DNA from: Verrucomicrobiales bacterium
GTDB lineage: Bacteria > Verrucomicrobiota > Verrucomicrobiia > Limisphaerales > UBA11320
Reading direction: 5' to 3'
Assembly (NCBI GenBank): GCA_016793885.1
Contig: JAEUHE010000231.1
Span: forward strand, 1 to 64,000
DNA length: 64,000 bases
This document shows positions 44,422 to 54,462 of this stretch, piece after piece; within the stretch, counting starts at the first letter, position 1; every line of letters begins with the position of its first letter. A model generated the notes under the pieces. It worked only from the letters and a program-made list of their open reading frames with translations, did not search any database and was not told where the DNA came from. A program made the position numbers and the translations under genes.

Positions 44422-47400
44422 ATGAACATCAAACAGGCTCTCGGCACGGTGGCCCTGCTCATCTGCATCGCAGTCGGCTCGCACTGGGCAACGCGTTCCC
44501 ACCCTCCAGACCCATCCCATCCCTCCGAGAGCACCGTCCGAGTCGGAGAAGGGCCACTTCGGGAATCGAAGCGAGGACAACCACCCCTTTCCGAACCATC
44601 AACGTCGCTCGCGCCAGAGCACGCCAGCCTACATCAAGCACTCAAGCCCGAAAGCGATGAAGGCGCCAAGACCCCGACACCCCTCCGAAGGCTCTCCAGC
44701 CTATGGCCCGGGGCGCGGCTTTTGGAGACACGCGAATCCGATCCGCTGGACGGCTTAATCACGCGGGTCACCCTGCTGCAACCCAACCACTTTCCCTATC
44801 CCGTCTACGTCAGAGAGATTCTGAACACCCAGGACGCACCCGAGGAACAGCGCCTCGTGCGACGATCTGAGATGGTCGCCAGCCACCTACTGATCAAACT
44901 GCGTCCGGGCCGAGCGGCGATCGAACTCGAGCCGTTGGCACGCTCCTTGAATGCCAGACTGAGAGCGCACCCAACCGCACCGGCGCTCTACTTTTTGGAG
45001 CTGCCCGACCTCACCCTGGATGGCGTCTCACAAGCCCAGGCGATTCTTGCCCAATATCCCGAGCTGATCGAGTATGCCGAGCCCGACGCCATCGTTCGCG
45101 CCGCCGCTACTTCGCCCAATGATCCCCGCTTTTCCACAGAACAATGGGGACTGCAAAACACGGGGCAAGCGGGAGGCACCGCCGACGTCGACATCGACGC
45201 TCCCGAAGCTTGGGACATCCGCCGGGAAGCCACCAACGTGGTCGTCGCAGTGGTCGACTCCGGGGTCCGTTACACCCACGAAGACCTGGCCGCCAACATG
45301 TGGCGAAATCCCGGCGAAATCCCGGGCAACGGCCTCGATGATGATGGAAACGGTTTCGTGGATGACATTCACGGGATCAATGCGATCGACGACACCAGCA
45401 ATCCGGACGACGATGTTCCTGATCCGGTTCTAGGCGTCGGCGGCCATGGAACATCGGTGGCCGGAGTGATTGGAGCCGTGGGCAACAACGGACTGGGAAT
45501 CGCCGGGGTGGCCTGGAAGGTCCAGATCATGGCCCTCAAGTGGTTCAACAACCAAGGAGCCGGCGCCCTTTCCGACGCCATTCAATGCCTGGACTACGCC
45601 CGTTCAGAAGGCGCGGCTATCGTCAATGCCAGCTGGCAGCAAGGCGGACTGCTAAGCGGCACTGTCAACCAGTCCATGATGGACGCGCTGGAACGCTTGA
45701 GGCAGGCGGGAATCCTGTTTGTTTCGAGCGCGGGCAACGACGCAGCCAACAACGACCTGGTGGCACATTTCCCCTCCAACTATCCCTTCGACAACATGGT
45801 CGCCGTGGCCGCCGGCACCCGCACGGGGTCGCTTTCACGCCAATCCAATTTCGGGGAGCGCCTGGTGGACGTAGTCGCGCCGGGAGAGGAGATTTTAACA
45901 ACCGCGTCCAAATCGGATACCGAGTATGCGGTAGTCAGCGGAACCTCTTTCGCCGCACCGCATGTGTCCGGAATTCTCGCGATTCTCAAAGCTCATTTCC
46001 CCTCCGCCGACTACCGAACCTTGATCAACCGGCTGCTGAGCAGCGCGGACCGCCGGGATCGCCTCGTCGGAAAGGTGCGCACCGGCGCTTTCGTCAACCT
46101 GTTCAATGCGCTCAGCTTGCGCAACGTCTCCGAGTTCCCGCAGATCACCACCTTCACTCTCAACGGTCAACCCGTGGGCAGCCTCGAAGAAGTCTCCGTA
46201 CTGCAGGGAACGAATGTCAGCCTGGCCTCGGTGGTCGCTGGAGCCACGCCCCTCAGCTACTCCTGGAAAAAAGATGGGAAAGCGATCACCGGAGCCACCA
46301 GCGCCAATTTGAACATCCCCTCCTTCGCCGCCGGTGACATCGGCGAGTATCAGCTGCGAGCAACCAATCCCGCGGGGGCAATCACGGTCAGCGTCAAGCT
46401 TCTCGGCGTGGTTTCGAAGCCCGAGGTCGCAGCCGCCGTGAACGCCACGAACCGCACTTTCCTCAGCAGCGGGAACGCCCTGTGGGAAGGCCAGCGCACC
46501 GTGACTCGGGATGGACTTAGCGCCGGGGCGAGTGGAAAAATCGTCGCCCGCCAAGCCACCCTGGCGGCCACCACGGTCGTCGGCCCCGGCAAGGCAAGCT
46601 TCATGTGGAAGGTATCCTCGGAACGAAACAATGACACCTTGGAATGCTTGATCGACGGCGTGCGCATCGATGCGATCTCAGGCGAGGTCGACTGGACCAA
46701 AAAAGAGCTTCAGGTCTCGGCCGGAACTCATGAGATTCGCTGGCGTTACCTCAAGGACTCCAGCCTGTCCAAGGGCGCGGACAAGGGCTACCTGGACCTG
46801 TTCACGTTTACAGCCGATGCAAAGTCGGCACCGACCATCACCGCCCAACCCATCACTCAGTCTGTCCTGGAAGGCAGCCCGGCCTTCCTCTCCGTCGTGG
46901 CGGCAGGCTCGGTACCGCTGAGTTATCAGTGGCTCAAAGACGGCACCAATATCGTGAGCGCGCGGTCCAACCGTCTCGACTTCGCGAGTGCAAGTCGGGC
47001 GGATGAAGGGCGCTATTCGGTCATCGTCAGCAACGAGGCCGGGATCGTGACCAGCGCGACCGCCCGCCTCACCGTCACGCCCATCGCACTCCCCCCTCGA
47101 ATCACCAGCCAGCCGACCGGCGTCTCCGCGGATGAAGGCGGGAGCGCGCGATTCAGCGTTGCCGTCAGCGGAACTCCACCGCTGCGTTATCAATGGCAGA
47201 AGGCGGGGACCGCACTCCAGGGGCAGACCAACGCGAGTCTCGCGCTCACGAACCTGAGCCTGGCCGATGCCGGCAATTACAGCGTGGTGGTATCCAATGG
47301 CGCCGGGCAGGAGCTGAGCCGCTCCGCCTCGCTGGCGGTGGTCCAACTCCAACTGGCACCCACCATCACCAAACAGGCTTCAGGACAGAGTCTGGCGGCA

Positions 47401-49116
47401 GGCCAAAGGCTGGAGCTGGCAGTGGAGGTCAAAGGCCTGGGCCCGTTCAGCTACCAGTGGATCCGCAACGGGCAACCCCTGCCTGGGGAAACGAAACCCG
47501 AGCTGGTGCGTCCCTCGGCTCAGGCCGCTGACGCCGGAAAATATCAGGTCCGCGTCAGCAGCCCATTCGGGGTCACCTTGAGTGGCAGCGCTTCAGTCAT
47601 CGTCACTGTCTCCTCCCCTCCGCTGGCTCAGGCGGTGAACAACACTAATTTCCTTTGGACCACAGCCGGCGATGCCCCGTGGTTCCACCAAACGAAGACA
47701 ACCTTCGATGGACTTGATGCGCTCCAGAGCGGAGCCATTACGAATCTCCAGTTCAGCGAAGTCACGGCCGAGATCATCGGGCCGGGCCAGATTTCCTTCT
47801 GGTGGAAAGTCTCCTCCGAGTTCGGATACGATTTTCTGGATCTCTATGTCGATGGCGAATTCGTCGATGGCATCAGCGGCGAATGGGGATGGGAGGAAAT
47901 CCTCTGGAACGTTGGTGAAGGGACGCATACCGTCACTTGGAGGTATTCCAAGGATGACGATTTCTCGGCGGGAGCCGATGCAGCCTGGCTTGATCAGGTA
48001 GCTTTTGTCTCCTTCGACACCGAAAGCCCGGTGGTCGCCCAGCATCCCGTGAACCAAAGCGGCCTTCAGGGTGGTTCGGCTACCTTCGAAGCGTACGCGC
48101 TGGGAAGTCCTCCGCTTCGCTTCCAATGGTTCAAGGGGGAGACGCCTTTGCCGGGCGCAACTTCTCGAACCTTGACCCTCAGCGGGCTGGCCGCCGCGGA
48201 CGAGGCCGCCTATTCTGTGACCGTCTCCAATCGATTCGGGGTAGCGATCAGCCGCGAGGCCTTCCTGTTTGTATTCAATGAATCGGAGGCCACGGACTTC
48301 GCTCTGGATCAGCCCGGCCTCAGCTGGACGAACTATCTCTACGCCTCGTGGTATCCTCAGGTGCAAACCGCCTACTTCGGGGACAGCGCACTACGGAGTG
48401 GACCCATCGGAGACGCGGAGGTTGCCTGGCTCGGCAGCGCGGTGGTAGGACCAGGGATCCTCTATTACTCCTGGAAGGTATCCTCGGAGCAGGACTACGA
48501 CTTCCTTGAATTCCTGCTCGATGACCAACTCTATGACTATATCTCTGGCGAGGTGGATTGGCAGGAAGGGTCCGCACTCATCCCGCCGGGTATCCATTTC
48601 ATCGACTTTGTGTATCTCAAGGACGCAGCCATAGCGTCCGGGGACGATGCCGGGTGGCTTGATCAAGTGAGCTTCGTCCCCCTGAACGGGTTCTCCTATT
48701 GGCAACAGCTTTACTTCAATCCGTCCGACCTGATTGATCCCCAAATCAGCGGTCCCGAGGCAGATGCCGATTTCGACGGCATCGCCAACGAACTCGAATA
48801 CGCCTTCGGTTTGGATCCGCAATGGCCGGATCAGCAGGGATTGCCCTCCGCCTCCCTGGAAGGCACTGGCCCGACCAGGACGCTGGCTGTTACCTATCGC
48901 CGACGCACCGACGATCCCTCGCTCACCTATCAACTGGAGACCTCGACCGACCTGCAAGTGTGGACACCGGTTGATGCGACAGCCTGGGTGGAGTCCGTCA
49001 GCGAGTGGGATGAAGGAATCGAAGAGGTTCGAGCATCCTCGCGAAATTCAATCCCCAGGCAAGGCCAGGCCTTTTACCGAGTGCGATTCAATGTCGTTGA
49101 AGTGACAGTAAGGTGA
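44422..49116 (+). CDS. Exported subtilisin-like serine protease, multimodular
   Basis: The 1564-residue protein begins with a signal or anchor segment (QALGTVALLICIAVGS). A likely propeptide lies at about 150-230. The S8 catalytic domain spans about 255-560: Asp279 in VVDSGVRYTHEDL, His342 in GGHGTSVAGVIGA, the oxyanion asparagine in SSAGNDA, and Ser509 in SGTSFAAPHVSG. All catalytic residues are present. After it come five Ig-like domains and three copies of the ~125-residue module shared with the CAP protein (about 670-795, 1067-1196 and 1290-1420). A calcium-loop-like segment (DADFDGIANELEYAFGLDP) precedes the C-terminal module (YQLETSTDLQVWTPV ... FYRVRF). It likely degrades proteins outside the cell while bound to surface polymer or matrix. 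Confidence 0.95.
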   Translation: MNIKQALGTVALLICIAVGSHWATRSHPPDPSHPSESTVRVGEGPLRESKRGQPPLSEPSTSLAPEHASLHQALKPESDEGAKTPTPLRRLSSLWPGARLLETRESDPLDGLITRVTLLQPNHFPYPVYVREILNTQDAPEEQRLVRRSEMVASHLLIKLRPGRAAIELEPLARSLNARLRAHPTAPALYFLELPDLTLDGVSQAQAILAQYPELIEYAEPDAIVRAAATSPNDPRFSTEQWGLQNTGQAGGTADVDIDAPEAWDIRREATNVVVAVVDSGVRYTHEDLAANMWRNPGEIPGNGLDDDGNGFVDDIHGINAIDDTSNPDDDVPDPVLGVGGHGTSVAGVIGAVGNNGLGIAGVAWKVQIMALKWFNNQGAGALSDAIQCLDYARSEGAAIVNASWQQGGLLSGTVNQSMMDALERLRQAGILFVSSAGNDAANNDLVAHFPSNYPFDNMVAVAAGTRTGSLSRQSNFGERLVDVVAPGEEILTTASKSDTEYAVVSGTSFAAPHVSGILAILKAHFPSADYRTLINRLLSSADRRDRLVGKVRTGAFVNLFNALSLRNVSEFPQITTFTLNGQPVGSLEEVSVLQGTNVSLASVVAGATPLSYSWKKDGKAITGATSANLNIPSFAAGDIGEYQLRATNPAGAITVSVKLLGVVSKPEVAAAVNATNRTFLSSGNALWEGQRTVTRDGLSAGASGKIVARQATLAATTVVGPGKASFMWKVSSERNNDTLECLIDGVRIDAISGEVDWTKKELQVSAGTHEIRWRYLKDSSLSKGADKGYLDLFTFTADAKSAPTITAQPITQSVLEGSPAFLSVVAAGSVPLSYQWLKDGTNIVSARSNRLDFASASRADEGRYSVIVSNEAGIVTSATARLTVTPIALPPRITSQPTGVSADEGGSARFSVAVSGTPPLRYQWQKAGTALQGQTNASLALTNLSLADAGNYSVVVSNGAGQELSRSASLAVVQLQLAPTITKQASGQSLAAGQRLELAVEVKGLGPFSYQWIRNGQPLPGETKPELVRPSAQAADAGKYQVRVSSPFGVTLSGSASVIVTVSSPPLAQAVNNTNFLWTTAGDAPWFHQTKTTFDGLDALQSGAITNLQFSEVTAEIIGPGQISFWWKVSSEFGYDFLDLYVDGEFVDGISGEWGWEEILWNVGEGTHTVTWRYSKDDDFSAGADAAWLDQVAFVSFDTESPVVAQHPVNQSGLQGGSATFEAYALGSPPLRFQWFKGETPLPGATSRTLTLSGLAAADEAAYSVTVSNRFGVAISREAFLFVFNESEATDFALDQPGLSWTNYLYASWYPQVQTAYFGDSALRSGPIGDAEVAWLGSAVVGPGILYYSWKVSSEQDYDFLEFLLDDQLYDYISGEVDWQEGSALIPPGIHFIDFVYLKDAAIASGDDAGWLDQVSFVPLNGFSYWQQLYFNPSDLIDPQISGPEADADFDGIANELEYAFGLDPQWPDQQGLPSASLEGTGPTRTLAVTYRRRTDDPSLTYQLETSTDLQVWTPVDATAWVESVSEWDEGIEEVRASSRNSIPRQGQAFYRVRFNVVEVTVR

Positions 49117-49251
49117 CAAGTCTGACAGGATGCTAGAGGACCGATGTTGGCCATCCCCAGGCCAATATATTTCCACCATTTTGATAGACAGGGGTAGCAG
49201 CTTACGCTAAGTCAGCAGGCAATCAGACAGTGGATCAGTGAGGGACACCGG
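49117..49251. other. Intergenic with small hairpin
   Basis: TTGGCC, 7 bases, GGCCAA at 49147-49165 is followed by TATATTT and could be a weak terminator for the protease gene. A GAGGGA sequence before the ATG at 49252 is a possible ribosome-binding site. Confidence 0.45.
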
Positions 49252-52200
49252 ATGAAGCTTTCAGCCACGAGAGATCTTTCGGGCCTGGCGCTGCTCTCCA
49301 CCCAACTCAAACCCCTCAACACTATGCTCACCTCCTTCGCTCGCGCCCTGATGCCGACTCTCAGTCGGTATCTGTCCACGGCCCTGCTCGCCGTGGTCGC
49401 CATAATGCCCACAGAAGCCCTCGCACAGACCTGGGGACGGCCCACTCATTCCAGCCCGATCGCTGTGTCGAGAAACGACCGACTGATCTGGGTGGTAAAC
49501 CCTGAGGCTGACAGCGTCAGCGTGATTCGGCCGGACAACAATACCCGCATCACGACCATCGGGGTAGGAGACGAGCCGCAGAGCGTCACCCTGACCCCAG
49601 ACGGTCGATACGCTTTTGTGGCCAACGCCGCCGGCAATTCCGTCAGTGTTATCCAGATCAACGATCCTGCCTGGGGCACCTTCAGTGCCAACGTGGTGCA
49701 AACGATCCCGACGGGATCCGAGCCCTGGAATATCGTGGTATCCCCGGATGGTAATCGCGTGTTCGTGGCCAACAGCGCCCAGGACACCGTGGCGGTGATC
49801 AAGACCGCGGATCTTTCGGTCACCGGGTATATCAATCTTCGATCCAGCGTGGCGAACCTTCCAGATGTCTCCCGACGTTTTCAGCCCCGCGGCCTCGCGG
49901 TTACCGAAGACAGCACCAAACTCTACGTCACTCGGTTCCTCTCTTATACCAAACCAGGTGGACGACAGGGAGACGATTTTGGAAAAGAGGGCGTGGTGGC
50001 CGTGATCCGCATCAACACCAGTTCAGATGCCATCAGCGACTACGAGGTGGTCAGGGCGATCACCTTGGCTCCTCAGGTGACCGGATTCAAGTTCCCAGGC
50101 GTCGACGCGGATACCGGGGCTTTTCCGAACCAGCTCCAGAGCATCGTGCTGCGCGGCACACGCGCGTATCTGCCCAACATCGCAGCGTCACCCAGCGGTC
50201 CGCTGCGATTCAACCTGGACACGCACGCTTTCGTAAACCAGTTGGGCGAAATCAATGGCAACGCGCCCACCGATTTGGGAGCCGTCAACTTGCATTTGGG
50301 TGCCCGCGACCCAGAGGCTGGCAAAGAACGCCTCTTCTTCGCCAACCCTTGGGCCATCGCGTTCAACACCCAATCGGGTGCCGGCTCCGCTTATGTCGTG
50401 TCCGCCGCGAGCGACCTCTTGGTCAAGCTGAACGTGGCCGCCGATGGGGCGCTCAGCTTTACTACAGACGACAACACCACACGCTACATTGATCTCAATG
50501 ACCCAACCAACCCAGCCACCAGCGGACCCAACGCGGGCAAAAATCCTCAGGGAATCGCGATCAACAGCACCGGCGACCGAGCCTATGTCGCCAATTTTGT
50601 GTCGCGCAATGTCTCCGTCGTGAATCTCGCCACCGACACGGTTATCGCCACCGTGCAGACCAGTCCCCTGCCCGAGGAAGGCTCCAAGGCACAAGAGGTC
50701 CTGGTAGGGGCTGAAATGTTTTTCTCCTCCCGGGGTCATTTCGATTCCATCCCGGGAACCAACTCCTTGCGCAACCGCCTGTCTAGCGAAGGGTGGCAAA
50801 GCTGCGCCAGCTGCCACTTCAACGGTCTCACGGACGGAGTGGTGTGGCAGTTCGGTGCAGGCCCGCGCAAAAGCGTGCCGTTGAATTCCACCTTCAACCC
50901 TCACAACCGCAACCAACAGCGGGTGCTCAACTACTCCGCCATCTTTGATGAGGTTGAGGACTTCGAAGCCAATATTCGCAACGTCTCTGGTCCAGGCCCC
51001 CTGGCGGGCGGCGCCTTGAATCCCAATCAAGGACTACTGATCGGTGACGCCGGCGACCTGAACGTGCCTCCAAGCGCGGTGAACGCGTTCGCCCTCGCCA
51101 ACGCCAACCGGGCGCAGGTCACGGTCACCCTTCCGGGCAGCACCAATAAAATCCCAGCCCTGACCGCGATGCGCGAATGGGTACGGTTTGCGGTGCGCAC
51201 CCCGAACGCACCGGTTCCAAACCTTCCCGCCTCCGCTTCGGCAAGCCTCATCGCTGAGGGACGGGAGTTGTTCGCCCGAGCCAACTGTGCCAGCTGCCAC
51301 GGAGGCCAAAACTGGACCATCAGCGTCAAAGACTTCACCTCTCCTCCGGCGGCAGCCGAGATCAGCACCGAGCGAGCACCTACCCCCTTCACCGACAACC
51401 CGGTCGGGGCTCAATACCTGAACCGATTCCTCCGCGATATCGGCTCGTTCAACCTCGGCGTACCCGGTCAGGGCAATCCGCTCCTCGGCAATGTGGGAGC
51501 CGACGAAAAGACCACCCAGGCGGTCACCGCCGGAGTCGTCCAGCCCGCCCCGGATGCACTGGGTCGTGACTATAACGCCGATGGAAAAGGGATCGGTTTC
51601 AACGTGCCGTCGTTGCTAGGGCTGGCGTCGCTTCCCCCCTACCTCCACAACGGCGCGGCGGAATCGCTGCTCGCGGTCGTCGGCGACAGAAACCATCGGA
51701 CGGATGGAGGAAGAATTCCCGATGTGCTGAGCAACCCGGCCGATCAACTCAAGGTCACGGCGTTCCTGGAGTCAATCGACGCCAGCACCACCCCGGTGAC
51801 CGATGTGCCGGTCCGCCCCACGCACTCCAGCCCCATCGCCATCAACCGAACCGACCGCCTGATCTGGGTTGTGAATCCGTCGGATGACAGCGTCAGTGTG
51901 ATCCGCCCGGACAACTACACTCGCATCGCGAAGATCGGTGTGGGCGATGAGCCGGAAAGCATTGCCCTCACTCCCGACAACCAGTGGGCCTATGTGGCCA
52001 ATGCAGCTGGCAACTCTGTGACCGTTCTCCGGATCAACGACCCCGCCTGGGGCACCTTCAGCGCGAGCGTCGCGACCACCATCATCACAGGGGCGGAGCC
52101 CTGGAACATCGTGTGCTCTCCAGATGGAAAACGAGTCTTTGTGGCCAACAGCGCGCAGGACACCATCACGGTGATCAACACCGCCAACCAGTCCGTGATC

Positions 52201-54393
52201 GGAAACATCGACCTGCGCGACAGCCCCGCGAATGATCCCGACCGAAGCCGCCATTTCCAACCCCGGGGGCTCGCGGTCACCGCCGACAGCCGCAAGCTGT
52301 ATGTCACCCGGTTTTTGTCGTTCACCAAGCCCGGCGGGCGGCAGGGTGACGATTTCGGGAAGGAGGGACTCGTGGCCGTGCTCGATATCAACACGAGCTC
52401 AACGGCCCTCGCCGATTACAAAGTATCAACCGCGATCCCGCTCGCAGCCCAGCTCGCCGGCTTTCGGTTCCCCGGCCTGACCAATGACACCGCCGCCTTC
52501 CCCAACCAACTGCAGAGCATTGTGCTGCGGGGCGACTTGGCCTACCTGCCCAACATCGCCGCCTCTCCGACGGGCCCGCTCCGGTTCAATCTCGATACCC
52601 ACGCTTTCTTGAATGTGATCTCGGGAGTCAACTCGGTAGCTCCGTCCAGCCGTGGTGCCCTCAACCTCCATCTCGGAGCCCGTAACCCCGAGCCCGGCAA
52701 GGCTCGCTTGTTTTTCGCCAATCCATGGGCGGTGGCATTCAACCGCCAAGTCGGTGCTGGGGCCGCCTACATCGTTTCGGCAGCCAGCGACCTGCTCGTG
52801 AAGGTGAACGTCGGCGAGGACGGCCGGCCGGCATTCACCGAGGATGGTGACACGACCCGGTACATCGACCTGAACGACCCGAGCAATCCCGCAACCCGCG
52901 GAGCTAACGCGGGCAAGAATCCGCAAGGCATCGCCATCACGAGCGACGGCACGCGCGCTTATGTGGCGAACTTCGTTTCCCGCAACGTCTCCGTCGTCGA
53001 CCTGACCACCGATGAAGTGATCGCGGTCGTCCAGACCTCGGACCTCCCTGCGCCCGGATCACGAGGTGAGACCACCCTGGTCGGAGCCGAGATGTTTTTC
53101 TCCTCGCGCGGGAACTTCGATTCCATACCAGGAACCAATTCTCTCCGCGACCGCTTGTCGAGTGAGGGTTGGCAAAGCTGCGCCAGCTGTCATTTTAAGG
53201 GGCTGACCGACGGTGTGGTGTGGCAGTTCGCTGCGGGGCCGCGTAAAAGCGTGCCACTCAACGCGACTTTCAATCCGCACAACCGGGACGAGCAGCGCCT
53301 CCTGAACTACTCGGCGATCTTTGACGAGGTCCAGGACTTCGAAATTAACATCCGCAATGTGTCTGGTCCTGGGCCGTTGGCTGGAGGGGCTCTGGATCCG
53401 AACCACGGACTCCTGATCGGTAATACCGGCGATTTGAATGTGCCTCCCGGCACGATCAACGCCTTCACGGTGGCCAACGCCGGCCGGCCCCAGGTCACCG
53501 TGACCCTGCCCGGCAGCACCATCCGCGTGCCGGCGCTGGATGCGCTGGCCGAGTGGGTGCGCTTCTCCGTGCGGACTCCGAACAGTCCTCTGACCGGAGG
53601 GTATGGAGGCTATGATGCCACCGGTACCGAACTGGCGACGGGCCGTCACCTTTTCCAGACCGCTGGCTGCGCCAATTGTCACGGCGGCGGCAATTGGACC
53701 ACTAGCCTCAAGGACTTTGTTTCGCCCCCCTCGGCTTCCGACATCAGCACCGAACGCAGTCCTGCGCAAACCTTCGGAAATCCGGTTGGCGCCGGCTTCC
53801 TGGACCGGTTCCTCGAGAACATCGGATCCTTCAACCTGGGTGTGCCGGGACAAGGAAACGAGTTCGGCAACAACATCGGCGCCGATGAGGTGGCCGCTCC
53901 CGCAGTTGCCACAGGGGTGCTGCAACCGGCGCAGGATGGCCTGGGCCGGGATTACAACGGCGACGGCAAGGGCATTGGCTTCAATGTGCCTTCCCTATTG
54001 GGCATCCACGCGGTTCCGCCCTACCTGCATCACGGGGCCGCGGAGTCCCTGGCGGCAATCGTGGCCGATGTGAATCACCGCACCGACAACGGCAGCCTGC
54101 CGGACACCCTCAGCAACCCAGCCGACCAGGCTCTGTTGGTGAAGTTCCTGCAATCGATCGACGTTCAAACGGTTCCGTTCGTACCCCTTCACGTTCAGCT
54201 CGATGGAGCCGGCGTGCTGGTCTCGTTCGACACCATCGTAGGCGCGCGCTACGCACTTCAGTCCAAGGGGCTCATCTCCGATGCCTGGTCGCCCCAGGGC
54301 GCGGCGGTGAATGGGACCGGCGAACGCATCACCGTGACCGTGCCATTGGACGTCGCCGCGAAGTTCCTACGTTTAGTGGCATTGCCCGAGTAG
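49252..54393 (+). CDS. Duplicated beta-propeller/di-heme peroxidase-like protein
   Basis: The 1713-residue exported protein is a tandem duplication of a ~792-residue unit beginning RPTHSSPIA (residues 63 and 855). Each unit has a YVTN/NHL-type beta-propeller (~450 residues; DSVSVIRPDN, AYVANFVSRNVSVV) and then a di-heme cytochrome c part. Heme motifs are CASCH at 518 and 679 in the first unit, CASCH at 1310 and CANCH at 1473 in the second. The ~161-residue gap between hemes and the NVPSLLGLASLPPYLHNGAAESL-like segment match bacterial cytochrome c peroxidases and MauG. The end is a form of the C-terminal module (YALQSKGLISDAWSP). GAGGGA supports the start at 49252; the ATG at 49324 gives a shorter signal peptide. 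No cytochrome maturation genes are near. Peroxidase activity is inferred. Confidence 0.94.
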   Translation: MKLSATRDLSGLALLSTQLKPLNTMLTSFARALMPTLSRYLSTALLAVVAIMPTEALAQTWGRPTHSSPIAVSRNDRLIWVVNPEADSVSVIRPDNNTRITTIGVGDEPQSVTLTPDGRYAFVANAAGNSVSVIQINDPAWGTFSANVVQTIPTGSEPWNIVVSPDGNRVFVANSAQDTVAVIKTADLSVTGYINLRSSVANLPDVSRRFQPRGLAVTEDSTKLYVTRFLSYTKPGGRQGDDFGKEGVVAVIRINTSSDAISDYEVVRAITLAPQVTGFKFPGVDADTGAFPNQLQSIVLRGTRAYLPNIAASPSGPLRFNLDTHAFVNQLGEINGNAPTDLGAVNLHLGARDPEAGKERLFFANPWAIAFNTQSGAGSAYVVSAASDLLVKLNVAADGALSFTTDDNTTRYIDLNDPTNPATSGPNAGKNPQGIAINSTGDRAYVANFVSRNVSVVNLATDTVIATVQTSPLPEEGSKAQEVLVGAEMFFSSRGHFDSIPGTNSLRNRLSSEGWQSCASCHFNGLTDGVVWQFGAGPRKSVPLNSTFNPHNRNQQRVLNYSAIFDEVEDFEANIRNVSGPGPLAGGALNPNQGLLIGDAGDLNVPPSAVNAFALANANRAQVTVTLPGSTNKIPALTAMREWVRFAVRTPNAPVPNLPASASASLIAEGRELFARANCASCHGGQNWTISVKDFTSPPAAAEISTERAPTPFTDNPVGAQYLNRFLRDIGSFNLGVPGQGNPLLGNVGADEKTTQAVTAGVVQPAPDALGRDYNADGKGIGFNVPSLLGLASLPPYLHNGAAESLLAVVGDRNHRTDGGRIPDVLSNPADQLKVTAFLESIDASTTPVTDVPVRPTHSSPIAINRTDRLIWVVNPSDDSVSVIRPDNYTRIAKIGVGDEPESIALTPDNQWAYVANAAGNSVTVLRINDPAWGTFSASVATTIITGAEPWNIVCSPDGKRVFVANSAQDTITVINTANQSVIGNIDLRDSPANDPDRSRHFQPRGLAVTADSRKLYVTRFLSFTKPGGRQGDDFGKEGLVAVLDINTSSTALADYKVSTAIPLAAQLAGFRFPGLTNDTAAFPNQLQSIVLRGDLAYLPNIAASPTGPLRFNLDTHAFLNVISGVNSVAPSSRGALNLHLGARNPEPGKARLFFANPWAVAFNRQVGAGAAYIVSAASDLLVKVNVGEDGRPAFTEDGDTTRYIDLNDPSNPATRGANAGKNPQGIAITSDGTRAYVANFVSRNVSVVDLTTDEVIAVVQTSDLPAPGSRGETTLVGAEMFFSSRGNFDSIPGTNSLRDRLSSEGWQSCASCHFKGLTDGVVWQFAAGPRKSVPLNATFNPHNRDEQRLLNYSAIFDEVQDFEINIRNVSGPGPLAGGALDPNHGLLIGNTGDLNVPPGTINAFTVANAGRPQVTVTLPGSTIRVPALDALAEWVRFSVRTPNSPLTGGYGGYDATGTELATGRHLFQTAGCANCHGGGNWTTSLKDFVSPPSASDISTERSPAQTFGNPVGAGFLDRFLENIGSFNLGVPGQGNEFGNNIGADEVAAPAVATGVLQPAQDGLGRDYNGDGKGIGFNVPSLLGIHAVPPYLHHGAAESLAAIVADVNHRTDNGSLPDTLSNPADQALLVKFLQSIDVQTVPFVPLHVQLDGAGVLVSFDTIVGARYALQSKGLISDAWSPQGAAVNGTGERITVTVPLDVAAKFLRLVALPE

Positions 54394-54433
54394 CTTCGGC
54401 TACCCCGTCCACTAGAATTAGAGCGCACAGGCC

Positions 54434-54462
54434 CGGTGAGCCCTCATCGAGAGGGCTCACCG
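54434..54462. terminator. Hairpin between convergent genes
   Basis: A perfect 12-bp stem CGGTGAGCCCTC, loop ATCGA, GAGGGCTCACCG lies 40 bases after the heme protein stop codon. It contains the stop codon and last codons of the minus-strand esterase gene. It probably serves both converging transcripts, although neither side has a good U-tract. Confidence 0.65.
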
